Assembly (NCBI GenBank): GCA_023398105.1
Contig: JAEWST010000026.1
Coordinates: forward strand, 1-64,000
Source: Bacillota bacterium
GTDB lineage: Bacteria; Bacillota; Clostridia; Acetivibrionales; DSM-1351
Reading direction: 5' to 3'
Length of the DNA: 64,000 bases
The notes beneath the pieces were generated by a model that saw nothing but the letters and a program-made list of their open reading frames with translations, was not told where the DNA came from and ran no database searches. The first letter of the stretch is position 1, and each line of letters starts with the position of its first letter. Both the position numbers and the translations under genes were made by a program. This document shows positions 33,893 through 42,238 of this stretch, piece by piece.

Positions 33893-36151
33893 ATGAAAAA
33901 AGCTAAAAAAAGCAATAACAAAACAAGTAGTATTACTAAAATTACTAAAAACTTCACAGTTCATCGTTTGTTTATGGTAATTATTACTATTTTAATTGCT
34001 TTTATTATAATTGAAACAGGAGCTCAACCAATAAGATATAAGCTAAATGTAGGTGATGTCTCAACTGATGATATAACTTCACCTAGAGATGTTATTAATG
34101 AGGTTCTAACTGAAGAGAACAGAATTTCAGCTAGAGAAAATGTTGAACCATTGACAAAGGAAGACTCAAAGGCTTTTGTACAGGTTATTTACAAGAAGGA
34201 CGATTTCTTTAAGGCTATATCAAATACTAGATTAAGTGTTGAAAAAAGAATGAAGGAGCTTGGATTAACTCCAAATAGCATAAGCTATAAGGACTATCTT
34301 AAGGAGTCTCAAGATATAGCAGCAAATGGTTTGTCAGATAGATTAAATGAGCTTTCAATACCATTGTCAAAAACACAAATTGAATACCTTATAGCAACTG
34401 TTTCAGATAGTGAATTAGAAGCTTTTGAAGTTTTGACAAAACAGCTTATATCACGTTCTATGTCTGAGGTTATTACACAGAGCAATATTGATATACATAT
34501 ACAAAATTTGTTCAACAGCTATCAGAATGAGCAGGGTATAAGTGACCAACTGAAAAGCATTGGAGAGCAACTTTCTAAAAGTATACTCAGAACAAATCAG
34601 ATAATTGATATTGAGGCTACTGAAAAGAAAAGACAGGAAGCATACAATGATGAGGCTAATATTGTTAAGATTAAAAAGGGATCTAGAATTATAAGCTATG
34701 GTGATATAGTTACAATGGACAAGCTGAAGCTACTTGAGGAACTTAATCTTCTAGAAACTAAAGGTAGATATGATTATCTTTTTTCTATTGGAATATTGAC
34801 AGTTTTACTTTTCCTTGTTGGAATAGTTGCTGTATTCTTGAAAAAATATAATAAAAAAATATACAAAAATAGAAAAGAGTTGTTTTTGATATGCTTGATA
34901 GCCATTATTATTCTTATATTGGCTAGATACCTGTATCCTTTTTATAATGGTTTGCTTATACCTATTTTTGTAGGAACAATGCTCATTTCAATACTGCTCA
35001 ACTTTGAGCTTGCAGTAGTAATTAACTGTATTCTTACTGTTTGTATCTCATTATTACTTAGAGGTGACTATAAGTTTTTGTATATGGGGTTAGTTTGCGG
35101 TGCAATATCAGCATTTATGGTTACAAAGGCACATCAACGCAGCAGGCTATCAGCAAATGGACTTTTGCTGGGATTAATAAATGCTTTATTTATAGTTTTT
35201 ATAAATTTTATAGAAAAAAGCGATGCTACAACAATTCTTACAGACAGCTTAGCGGTGTTTTTTAATGGAATTGTTTCAATGGTATTAACTATTGGATTGC
35301 TTCCGTTTTTAGAAAGTGCATTTGGTATCGTTACTCCTTTAAAGCTGCTTGAAATTTCCAACCCTAATCATCCTCTGCTTAAAAAGCTTCTAATGGAGGC
35401 ACCAGGCACCTATCATCATAGCCTTATGGTTGGAAATCTTGCAGAAGTGGCTGCGGAGGACTTAGGGGCAAATGCTTTACTTGCTAGAGCTGGAGCATAT
35501 TTTCATGATGTTGGAAAACTTAAAAGACCAGATTTATTTACAGAAAATCAATTATCAGAAAATCCCCATGAGAGAATGACACCCAATGTAAGTGCAGTTG
35601 TTATTACATCGCATACAACTGATGGTGTTGACATAGCAACAAAGTACAAGTTACCTCTTGTAATTAAAGATATGATAAAGCAGCACCATGGAACAACACT
35701 AGTAGCATATTTTTATTATAAAGCTATAAAATCAGAGACTAGTAATGAGGTTAAACAAGAGGATTACAGATATGAAGGACCAAGACCTCAGACAAAGGAA
35801 GCGGCGATAGTAATGCTTTCAGATTCTGTTGAAGCAGCAGTTAGATCTATGAGCAATAAAACAGAGGAAAAAATTGAAGGTTTAGTAAGGAAAATAATTA
35901 AGGACAAGCTAGATGATGGACAGTTAAATAAATGCCAGCTTACATTGGCTGATTTAGATACAATTGCAAATTCATTTATGAAGGTTCTTAGTGGCTATTT
36001 TCATGCACGTGAACAATATCCAGAAGTGAAAAATTTAGTGAATAAGAATGTTTTTATTGAGGAAAAGGGAGAGTATAATATAGAAAAGCCTAAAGATGAA
36101 ACTTATGATGAAGCAAGAATAGATGGAGGAGCAAAAGTTGATAATAATTGA
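33893..36151 (+). CDS. pgpH: PgpH-like 7TM HD-domain c-di-AMP phosphodiesterase
   Basis: This is a membrane phosphodiesterase that hydrolyses cyclic di-AMP to pApA. The 752-residue protein has an N-terminal helix and an extracytoplasmic 7TMR-HDED domain. A group of membrane helices spans about residues 300-490. A cytoplasmic HD domain follows, with PGTYHHSLMVGN, YFHDVGKLKRPDL and DMIKQHHGTTL. The metal-binding His and Asp residues are present. It lies 15.9 kb downstream of the c-di-AMP riboswitch. The start follows GGGGG at 33882-33886. Confidence 0.92.
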   Translation: MKKAKKSNNKTSSITKITKNFTVHRLFMVIITILIAFIIIETGAQPIRYKLNVGDVSTDDITSPRDVINEVLTEENRISARENVEPLTKEDSKAFVQVIYKKDDFFKAISNTRLSVEKRMKELGLTPNSISYKDYLKESQDIAANGLSDRLNELSIPLSKTQIEYLIATVSDSELEAFEVLTKQLISRSMSEVITQSNIDIHIQNLFNSYQNEQGISDQLKSIGEQLSKSILRTNQIIDIEATEKKRQEAYNDEANIVKIKKGSRIISYGDIVTMDKLKLLEELNLLETKGRYDYLFSIGILTVLLFLVGIVAVFLKKYNKKIYKNRKELFLICLIAIIILILARYLYPFYNGLLIPIFVGTMLISILLNFELAVVINCILTVCISLLLRGDYKFLYMGLVCGAISAFMVTKAHQRSRLSANGLLLGLINALFIVFINFIEKSDATTILTDSLAVFFNGIVSMVLTIGLLPFLESAFGIVTPLKLLEISNPNHPLLKKLLMEAPGTYHHSLMVGNLAEVAAEDLGANALLARAGAYFHDVGKLKRPDLFTENQLSENPHERMTPNVSAVVITSHTTDGVDIATKYKLPLVIKDMIKQHHGTTLVAYFYYKAIKSETSNEVKQEDYRYEGPRPQTKEAAIVMLSDSVEAAVRSMSNKTEEKIEGLVRKIIKDKLDDGQLNKCQLTLADLDTIANSFMKVLSGYFHAREQYPEVKNLVNKNVFIEEKGEYNIEKPKDETYDEARIDGGAKVDNN

Positions 36152-36623
36152 AAATGAACAAGATAAGGTATCAATTGATGAAAATATTAATATAATCATT
36201 AAGAAGGTCATTGACATATGTATGAAGTCTGAAGAGCTAGAAGTGGACTATGAAGTAAGTGTTCTGATTGTAGATGATAAAGAGATACGATTAATAAACA
36301 AGGAGCATAGGGATATTGATAAAGCTACTGACGTGTTATCTTTTCCTATGGCAGAATTCTATAATGGAGAATTAATTTCTGATGAAGGAGATTATGACAT
36401 TGAGAATGAGCAATTAATGCTAGGTGATATCATTATTTCAGCTGAAACGGCAAAGAGACAGGCAGTAGAATATGGACATAGCTTTGAGAGAGAAATGGCA
36501 TTTTTGACAGCTCATTCGTGTTTTCATTTATTAGGATATGATCATATGGAAGAGTCCGAAGAAAAGGTTATGCTAAATAAGCAGGAAGCTGTCTTGAAGG
36601 AAATAGGGTTAACTAGGCTCTGA
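36138..36623 (+). CDS. ybeY: Endoribonuclease YbeY
   Basis: This zinc-dependent RNase takes part in 16S rRNA 3' maturation and ribosome quality control. The 161-residue protein has the metal motif HSCFHLLGYDH, and RDIDKATDVLSFPM upstream. TTG at 36138 is well spaced behind GGAGG at 36125-36129 and is preferred to ATG 36123. It overlaps the pgpH end by 14 bp. Confidence 0.93.
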   Translation: MIIIENEQDKVSIDENINIIIKKVIDICMKSEELEVDYEVSVLIVDDKEIRLINKEHRDIDKATDVLSFPMAEFYNGELISDEGDYDIENEQLMLGDIIISAETAKRQAVEYGHSFEREMAFLTAHSCFHLLGYDHMEESEEKVMLNKQEAVLKEIGLTRL

Positions 36624-36698
36624 TAAGTGTTTTCGTTCTCTTCGCATTTTTAATTACTATTTGTGTCGCTGGCGATACTAGCGAAATGGAGGTTTAGC

Positions 36699-37076
36699 TT
36701 GAAGAATAGAAATCTTATTGAAAGCTTTATGAACGCCTTTCAAGGGGTAGTATATGCACTTGTAAAAGAAAGAAATATGAAAATTCATTTAGCTGTTAGT
36801 TTTTTTGTTTTTTTGATTGCATTATGGTTAGAGGTTAGCAGGCTTGAGCTGGCAATACTATGTTTGACAATTGCAATGGTTTTATGTTTTGAACTCATAA
36901 ATACAGCAATGGAAGTAGTAGTTGATTTTATAGTGGATGTATATCATCCAAAAGCTAAGATTATAAAGGATGTTTCTGCTGGTGCAGTTTTTGTTTCGGC
37001 ATTTTTTAGTATTATAATAGGTGCTGTAATAATGGGAGAAAAACTGATGGTAAGAATAATAGCTTTTATTGGATAA
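36699..37076 (+). CDS. dgkA: DgkA-type diacylglycerol or undecaprenol kinase
   Basis: This is a small trimeric membrane kinase with three hydrophobic helices. The family block CFELINTAMEVVVDFI is intact and is followed by HPKAKIIKDVSAGAVF. In Gram-positive bacteria the substrate is usually undecaprenol. The TTG at 36699 follows ATGGAGG. It is 125 residues long and lies between ybeY and cdd, as in many Firmicutes. Confidence 0.9.
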   Translation: MKNRNLIESFMNAFQGVVYALVKERNMKIHLAVSFFVFLIALWLEVSRLELAILCLTIAMVLCFELINTAMEVVVDFIVDVYHPKAKIIKDVSAGAVFVSAFFSIIIGAVIMGEKLMVRIIAFIG

Positions 37077-37109
37077 AAAGGTAAATTACAGAATAGAGGA
37101 GATAAAATA

Positions 37110-37499
37110 ATGACAGATAAAGAACTTATTGATTGTGCTAAAAAGGCATTAGAGAAAGCATATGTTCCCTATTCAAAATTCAGAGTTGGTGCGGCTATCT
37201 TAACAAAAACAGGAAATATTTATACAGGATGCAATGTTGAAATAGCATCATTTGGTGCAACAAATTGTGCTGAAAGAACTGCAGTTTGGAAGGCAGTATC
37301 AGAGGAAGGCAAAATTGAGATTGAAAAAATTGCAATTGCCAGTGATGATGATGACTATATTTTTCCCTGTGGTATTTGCAGGCAGGTCATGGCTGAATTT
37401 GCGGATGATAATATGAAGCTGCTTTGTACAAATAAAGATGGTGATTACAAAGAAATTCGTTTTGGTGATATATTGCCTAATGCTTTCAGGAGTTTTTAG
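37110..37499 (+). CDS. cdd: Cytidine deaminase
   Basis: This enzyme converts cytidine and deoxycytidine to uridine and deoxyuridine in pyrimidine salvage. The zinc site is complete: CAERTA with the catalytic Glu, and PCGICRQVMAEF. The 129-residue length is that of the tetrameric form. AGAGGAGA precedes the ATG. The family 2 element begins 5 bp after the stop. Confidence 0.95.
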   Translation: MTDKELIDCAKKALEKAYVPYSKFRVGAAILTKTGNIYTGCNVEIASFGATNCAERTAVWKAVSEEGKIEIEKIAIASDDDDYIFPCGICRQVMAEFADDNMKLLCTNKDGDYKEIRFGDILPNAFRSF

Positions 37500-37504
37500 G
37501 TAAT

Positions 37505-37566
37505 TAATCAACTTTCGCACATAAAATTCTAGCGGTGCGAGAGATTTATAAATGGAAAGTTGAGTA
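37505..37566. repeat. Family 2 short inverted-repeat element
   Basis: The ends ATCAACTTTCGCAC and GGAAAGTTGAGT are inverted repeats enclosing about 38 bp. An inner dyad, TCGCAC...GTGCGA, is also present. It lies directly after the cdd stop codon. Confidence 0.65.
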
Positions 37567-37673
37567 ATAAATTAATTAGTCCATCTAGTATTTTATAGGA
37601 GTTTTGTGCTAAAATACCGTTTATGGACAAAACATTTTAATGCATGAAAAATAATGGAGGATACAAATAGAAT

Positions 37674-38567
37674 ATGGCATACAAATCAGGATTTATATCG
37701 GTTATAGGCAAACCAAATGTTGGAAAGTCAACTCTATTGAATGCTTTAGCTGGTGAAAAAATAGCAATAATGTCAAATAAACCTCAGACCACAAGAAATA
37801 CTATAAGGGCTGTTATAACAAGTGATGAATGTCAGCTTGTACTTATTGACACACCTGGTATTCATAAACCTAAAACAAAACTAGGAGAATATATGGTAAA
37901 TGTCGCTTCTGAAACAATCAAAGAGGTGGATATAATTTTCTTCTTAGCTGAGGCGACAACTCAGCCTGAAAGTTTAGATGTTAGCATCATTGAGCAACTG
38001 AAAAAGGTTAGAACACCAGTTTTTCTAATTTTGAACAAGGTGGATATAGTGGCTAAGGAAAAACTGTTCACTATAATAGCTAGATATAATGAATTGATGG
38101 AGTTCAAAGCCATTATTCCTGTTTCCGCTTTAAAGAAAGACGGATTGGAAATTATTCTAAAAGAGTCACTTAAATATCTACATGAGGGAGAAAAGTTTTT
38201 CCCTGATGATACATTGACTGACCAACCAGAAAAGGTAATTGCTGCTGAAATGATTAGAGAGAAATTACTTTTGAATCTAGATGATGAAGTTCCCCATGGA
38301 GTTGGTGTTGAAGTTACCTCCTTTAAAGAAAGAAAAGACGGACTGATTAATATTCAAGCTACTATTTTCTGTGAGAAGAGCTCTCACAAGGGAATAATTA
38401 TCGGCAAGCAAGGCTTAATGCTTAAAAAGATAGGAGCTGCAGCAAGATTTGAAATAGAAAGACTTCTAGATACAAAGGTCTTTTTAGAACTTTGGGTAAA
38501 AGTAAAACCAGATTGGCGAAATAATGACAATATGTTAAAGGACCTTGGCTACAAAAGGAAACAATGA
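37674..38567 (+). CDS. era: GTPase Era
   Basis: This essential GTPase acts in 30S subunit assembly. The 297-residue protein has G1 GKPNVGKST, G3 DTPGIHKPK, G4 NKVD and a C-terminal KH domain with IIGKQGLMLKKIG. ATGGAGG at 37652-37658 is the ribosome site. The stop lies 3 bp before family 1 copy H. Confidence 0.96.
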   Translation: MAYKSGFISVIGKPNVGKSTLLNALAGEKIAIMSNKPQTTRNTIRAVITSDECQLVLIDTPGIHKPKTKLGEYMVNVASETIKEVDIIFFLAEATTQPESLDVSIIEQLKKVRTPVFLILNKVDIVAKEKLFTIIARYNELMEFKAIIPVSALKKDGLEIILKESLKYLHEGEKFFPDDTLTDQPEKVIAAEMIREKLLLNLDDEVPHGVGVEVTSFKERKDGLINIQATIFCEKSSHKGIIIGKQGLMLKKIGAAARFEIERLLDTKVFLELWVKVKPDWRNNDNMLKDLGYKRKQ

Positions 38568-38569
38568 GT

Positions 38570-38645
38570 TTATAACGCCTAGATTCAAAATAAAGAGGTA
38601 CACCGCCACTTATAGAAGTGGGGGGATTTTCTTTACTCGTTATAA
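38570..38645 (-). repeat. Family 1 element, internally deleted, copy H (reverse)
   Basis: A 76-bp copy with both ends intact: TTATAACGCCTAGATTC on the left and ACTCGTTATAA on the right. The hairpin CCACTTATAGAAGTGG is kept and the middle of the long form is lost. It directly follows era. Confidence 0.85.
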
Positions 38646-38754
38646 ATAAATTTATTCAAAAATGGAAACTAATATTTAATTGTCCTTGTATACTATTGGA
38701 CTTTTTGAGGGAAAATATATTTTATTAAATATAGATAAGAAGGAGCTGACATTC

Positions 38755-38889
38755 ATGCTGGTAGATTTTATTTGGAGTGTTTTTAAATCAACTGGTAGTG
38801 TTGATTCTTATGTACTAATGAAGGAAATTGAGGAAAAGTACAAATCAGAAAAAACAGAAGATGTCGTTCGAGAAGAAATTCCAATTTAG
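38755..38889 (+). CDS. YqzL-like small protein
   Basis: This is a 44-residue protein beginning MLVDFIWSVFKSTGSVDSYV, which matches the YqzL family found between era and recO in spore formers. The ATG at 38755 follows AAGGAG at 38741-38746. A longer frame from 38680 is not supported by a ribosome site. The function is unknown. Confidence 0.75.
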   Translation: MLVDFIWSVFKSTGSVDSYVLMKEIEEKYKSEKTEDVVREEIPI

Positions 38890-39006
38890 TAGAACTAACT
38901 CAAACTTCGCACATAATTACCTATTGGTGAGGTAGAATTATCAATGTTTTGTTTCCTTTCCACATTCGCCATCCATGGTTCATGGTGTGTGACAGCAAAA
39001 AAATAT

Positions 39007-39054
39007 AACTTGGCTTCTGCCGTTGTTTTGATGGGTATAAGCCAAGTTTTTTTA
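39007..39054 (+). terminator. Terminator after the yqzL-like gene
   Basis: AACTTGGCTT at 39007-39016 pairs perfectly with AAGCCAAGTT at 39039-39048, and seven Ts follow. Confidence 0.85.
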
Positions 39055-39128
39055 TTACATCAGCGGCGTGTAAGCTAGGCGGGAGATATTCTCACTGCCT
39101 GAAAACCAAAGCGGTTCCTCCGTTATAA
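39052..39128 (-). repeat. Family 1 element, partial, copy I (reverse)
   Basis: The middle part of the long form (CAGCGGCGTGTAAGC, GGCGGGAGATATTCTCAC, GAAAACCAAAGCGG) runs straight into a TTATAA end. The outer hairpin is deleted. The region 38890-39313 otherwise holds a family 2 end fragment at 38895-38912, a hairpin and the terminator. Confidence 0.75.
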
Positions 39129-39313
39129 GTGACATATAAATTTGATGTTGTTTATTTTAGCTACTTAAAATTTTTTTTAGTACATTAAAATTTTATTGGT
39201 GCAGGAGAATAATAAAGGGTATGTTGAATATGGAATAACATTTTATTAGCTGCGTATGCGGTGTTAGGGGAAAGTGTGCAAATAGTATTATATTCTAGAA
39301 ATTGGTGGTCATA

Positions 39314-40057
39314 ATGGGATATGTGAATTATAAGGGGATTGTTTTAAAAGAAGTAAATACTGGGGAAGCTGATAAGATAATAACTGTTTTGACTGCTGAA
39401 GAAGGAAAGATATCTATTGCAGCTAAAAATGCCCGACGGGCAAAAAACTCGCTCTGTTCAGGTACTCAGATACTTTGTTATAGTAGCTATATGCTCTTTA
39501 AAGGCAAGGAACTATATAACATGTCAAGCTGTGAGGTTATAGAATCAAATTATGACATAAGAAATGACATTGTTAAGCTTACATACTCCTCTCATATACT
39601 AGAGCTTGTTTCAGATAATGTACAAGAGGGTGAGCAGTCAGAAAGTGTTCTGCAACTGTTGCTTAATACACTATATGTAATTGCTAAAACAGATCGCTCG
39701 TTAGACCTTATAACTAGAGTTTTTGAGTTGCGGTTAATGGCACTGCTTGGATATGAACCTCATGTTATTAGTTGCATAAACTGCGACAAAACTAATGATG
39801 AAGAAATGTTTTTTGATTTAGATAGTTCGGGGCTGGTATGCAGAGAATGTGTTAATAAAAAAGGAAGAATTATTCCTCTGCTGCCTGGAACAGTTAAGGC
39901 ATTAAAATACATAATGTTTATTAATCCTCAGAAGCTTTATAGTTTCTCGCTTTCAGAGGAATCAATAAAAGAACTGAGTGTAATTTCAAAAAGATATATA
40001 AAAGAGCATCTAGGCAAGGAATATAATAAGCTGGATTATTTAAAGTACTATAAATAA
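39314..40057 (+). CDS. recO: DNA repair protein RecO
   Basis: This is the recombination mediator that loads RecA together with RecR. The 247-residue protein has the N-terminal OB fold (YKGIVLKEVNTGEADKI) and a helical C-terminal domain. Four zinc cysteines lie in CINC and CREC. The ATG at 39314 follows GGTGGTC and is preferred to the upstream TTG and GTG codons. It ends the conserved era-yqzL-recO group. Confidence 0.92.
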   Translation: MGYVNYKGIVLKEVNTGEADKIITVLTAEEGKISIAAKNARRAKNSLCSGTQILCYSSYMLFKGKELYNMSSCEVIESNYDIRNDIVKLTYSSHILELVSDNVQEGEQSESVLQLLLNTLYVIAKTDRSLDLITRVFELRLMALLGYEPHVISCINCDKTNDEEMFFDLDSSGLVCRECVNKKGRIIPLLPGTVKALKYIMFINPQKLYSFSLSEESIKELSVISKRYIKEHLGKEYNKLDYLKYYK

Positions 40058-40224
40058 ACTTCAACTTTTCAGTTGGAGAAAAAAGTGTCTATCGAGGTGG
40101 AAAATAATAGCGTAAATTAGTATGGTTTATCTCAGCGTTTTGGCTTCTTGAACATGCACCATTCATGGTGCATAGTGTGCTAAATCATTAAATGGTATTT
40201 ATTGAGCAATTTTTTGGGGTGAAT

Positions 40225-41685
40225 ATGAATCTTAGTTTATATACAATTATTTCAATAGCAATTATTATAATTAATATAGTATTAATAATCACAGCGGTTT
40301 TCATTGAAAGAAAAAAACCGGTCCATGCCTTAACCTGGGTTTTGACATTATCATTACTGCCTGTAGCTGGGTTTGTACTGTACTTAATCTTTGGGAGATC
40401 ATATCATATCAAGAAGAAAAAACTTCTAATAAAGTGCGACAGAAGCAAACAATATTGTCAAGAGTTGCACAGAACCTTAGATTTTGCCTGTTATGATGAA
40501 AATAAATTTAATGAACCCTATGATAATAACACAAAGCAAGTAATTAAACTAAATATTAATACCTCACAAAGCTCTTATACAAATGACAATACTGTAAGAA
40601 TATTTACAAGTGCAGAAGATAAATATAGAGAGCTTTTACAAGATATTTATGCTGCAAAATCATCAATTCATATTTTGTATTTCATAATTCAAAATGATAA
40701 TATTGGCAATAAAATTATAGCAGCATTAGCTCAAAAGGCAAAAGAAGGGCTAGAGGTTAGAATTTTATTTGATCATGGAGCTAAACTATTCACCCCTTTA
40801 AAAACATATAATTCTATAATAGAAAATGGCGGTGAGGTATTATGCTTTTTATCTAATACAGTTAGTAATTATTTAAGATTAAACTTTAGAAATCACCGCA
40901 AAGTTGTAGTTATAGATGGGGGAATTGGATATATTGGCGGAATTAATATAGGAGATGAATATCTAGGATTAAATAAAAAAATATCACCTTGGCGTGACAC
41001 ACACATGAAAATAATAGGGAGCAGCGTCCATAGCTTACAGCTAAGATTCTTTGAAGATTGGCTTTATGCCTCAAATAGTGATATAGAGTTTGTGGATACA
41101 GAAAAGTATTTTATGCCTATAAGTAAAGAAAGTATAGGAAATACAGGAATGCAAATTGTAGCAAGCGGTCCCGACACTAAATGTGAAGAGATTAAACGCT
41201 GTATGATAAAAATGGTTAATTCGGCTAAGAAGAATATATTAATACAGACACCCTACTTCGTGCCTGACAGTGCTTTTTTAGAGGCTCTTCAAAATGCTGC
41301 ATTATCTGGAGTTGAGGTTATAATTCAAATACCTGCAATACCTGATAAACCATATGTTTACAAGGCTACCATGTCTTTTGTGGCAGATGTGCTTGATTAT
41401 GGCATAAAGATGTATCTATATAAGGGATTTTTACATGCCAAGATGATGGTAATTGATGAGGAGTGTTGTACTATTGGAACAGCAAATATTGATGTTAGAA
41501 GCTTTTCGTTAAACTTTGAAATAAATGCCTTTATGTATGGAAAAGAGATTTCACAAAGATGTACACAAATATTTAATAAAGATTTAGAAATGTGTGAATT
41601 AATGACAAAAGAAAAATACCAAAATAGAGGTGTATATAAAAAAATACAGGAAAGTATTTTCAGATTGTTATCACCAATCCTGTAA
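40225..41685 (+). CDS. cls: Cardiolipin synthase (phospholipase D family)
   Basis: This membrane enzyme condenses two phosphatidylglycerol molecules to cardiolipin. Two N-terminal helices are followed by two HKD motifs, NHRKVVVIDG and LHAKMMVIDE, each followed by a glycine-rich stretch (GYIGGINIGDE and CTIGTANID). The length of 486 residues is typical. The ATG at 40225 follows TTGGGGTGA; ATG 40192 lacks a ribosome site and lies next to a small hairpin (ATGCACCATTCATGGTGCAT) at 40154-40173. Confidence 0.93.
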   Translation: MNLSLYTIISIAIIIINIVLIITAVFIERKKPVHALTWVLTLSLLPVAGFVLYLIFGRSYHIKKKKLLIKCDRSKQYCQELHRTLDFACYDENKFNEPYDNNTKQVIKLNINTSQSSYTNDNTVRIFTSAEDKYRELLQDIYAAKSSIHILYFIIQNDNIGNKIIAALAQKAKEGLEVRILFDHGAKLFTPLKTYNSIIENGGEVLCFLSNTVSNYLRLNFRNHRKVVVIDGGIGYIGGINIGDEYLGLNKKISPWRDTHMKIIGSSVHSLQLRFFEDWLYASNSDIEFVDTEKYFMPISKESIGNTGMQIVASGPDTKCEEIKRCMIKMVNSAKKNILIQTPYFVPDSAFLEALQNAALSGVEVIIQIPAIPDKPYVYKATMSFVADVLDYGIKMYLYKGFLHAKMMVIDEECCTIGTANIDVRSFSLNFEINAFMYGKEISQRCTQIFNKDLEMCELMTKEKYQNRGVYKKIQESIFRLLSPIL

Positions 41686-41755
41686 AACACATAATTTTCT
41701 TGATTTTAGGTACTAGGAAGAAGTATAAAAATAATTAACAAGTGAAGAACCTTTG

Positions 41756-41827
41756 CAATCTAATTTATATGGAACAGATAAAATAATTCTGTTTTATAGT
41801 AAATTAGATTGTCATAAGTTTTTTTTA
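41756..41827 (+). terminator. Long hairpin terminator after cls
   Basis: CAATCTAATTTA at 41756-41767 pairs perfectly with TAAATTAGATTG at 41800-41811. An inner ACAG/CTGT stem is present, and eight Ts follow at 41819-41826. Confidence 0.7.
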
Positions 41828-41920
41828 TATCCAAAATATTGTTCATATAATACTTAACAAATAATCACAAAAGACCTCTGTAAACTGAGATGCTACCCAA
41901 TTGTATATAGATTAAATTTC

Positions 41921-41974
41921 TAACTTTCCCAGTTGAACACTGTAATTGTGGGAGACATCAAGAAAGTTGGGCTA
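41921..41974. repeat. Family 2 short inverted-repeat element
   Basis: TAACTTTCCCAGTTGAAC at the left and GAAAGTTGGGCTA at the right are imperfect inverted repeats around a 25-bp centre. It lies in the 553-bp gap between cls and the ABC exporter. Confidence 0.55.
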
Positions 41975-42039
41975 AATTATAAATCTATTTACAAAGGGTG
42001 TCATCTGGTTGTTCAGAGGTTCTTTTTTGTTCTATATAA

Positions 42040-42077
42040 GTATAACAAGTCTTTCTTTTTGAATCTAGGCGTTATAA
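42040..42077 (+). repeat. Family 1 element, minimal fragment
   Basis: TTTTTGAATCTAGGCGTTATAA at 42056-42077 equals the right end of copy J. TATAACAAG lies just upstream, so this may be an extreme internal deletion that kept both ends. Confidence 0.6.
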
Positions 42078-42126
42078 TGAGTACTAACTTTTAATAAAAT
42101 ATATCACATTAAATAGAATTTTTTGT

Positions 42127-42215
42127 TATACTAATCTATGCAGAATTGTAATACTATTTGCCGCAAATGCGGCTATTTAAAATGTGATTCCACATTTTAA
42201 ATGCAAATTAGTATA
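42127..42215. repeat. Family 4 inverted-repeat element with two inner hairpins
   Basis: TATACTAATCTATGCA at 42127-42142 and TGCAAATTAGTATA at 42202-42215 are inverted repeats. Inside are GCCGCAAATGCGGC and AAAATGTG...CACATTTT hairpins. A decayed relative is at 49108-49165. The element ends 14 bp before the ribosome site of the ABC exporter. Confidence 0.6.
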
Positions 42216-42238
42216 ATATAGGAAATGTGGGAGGTTTT

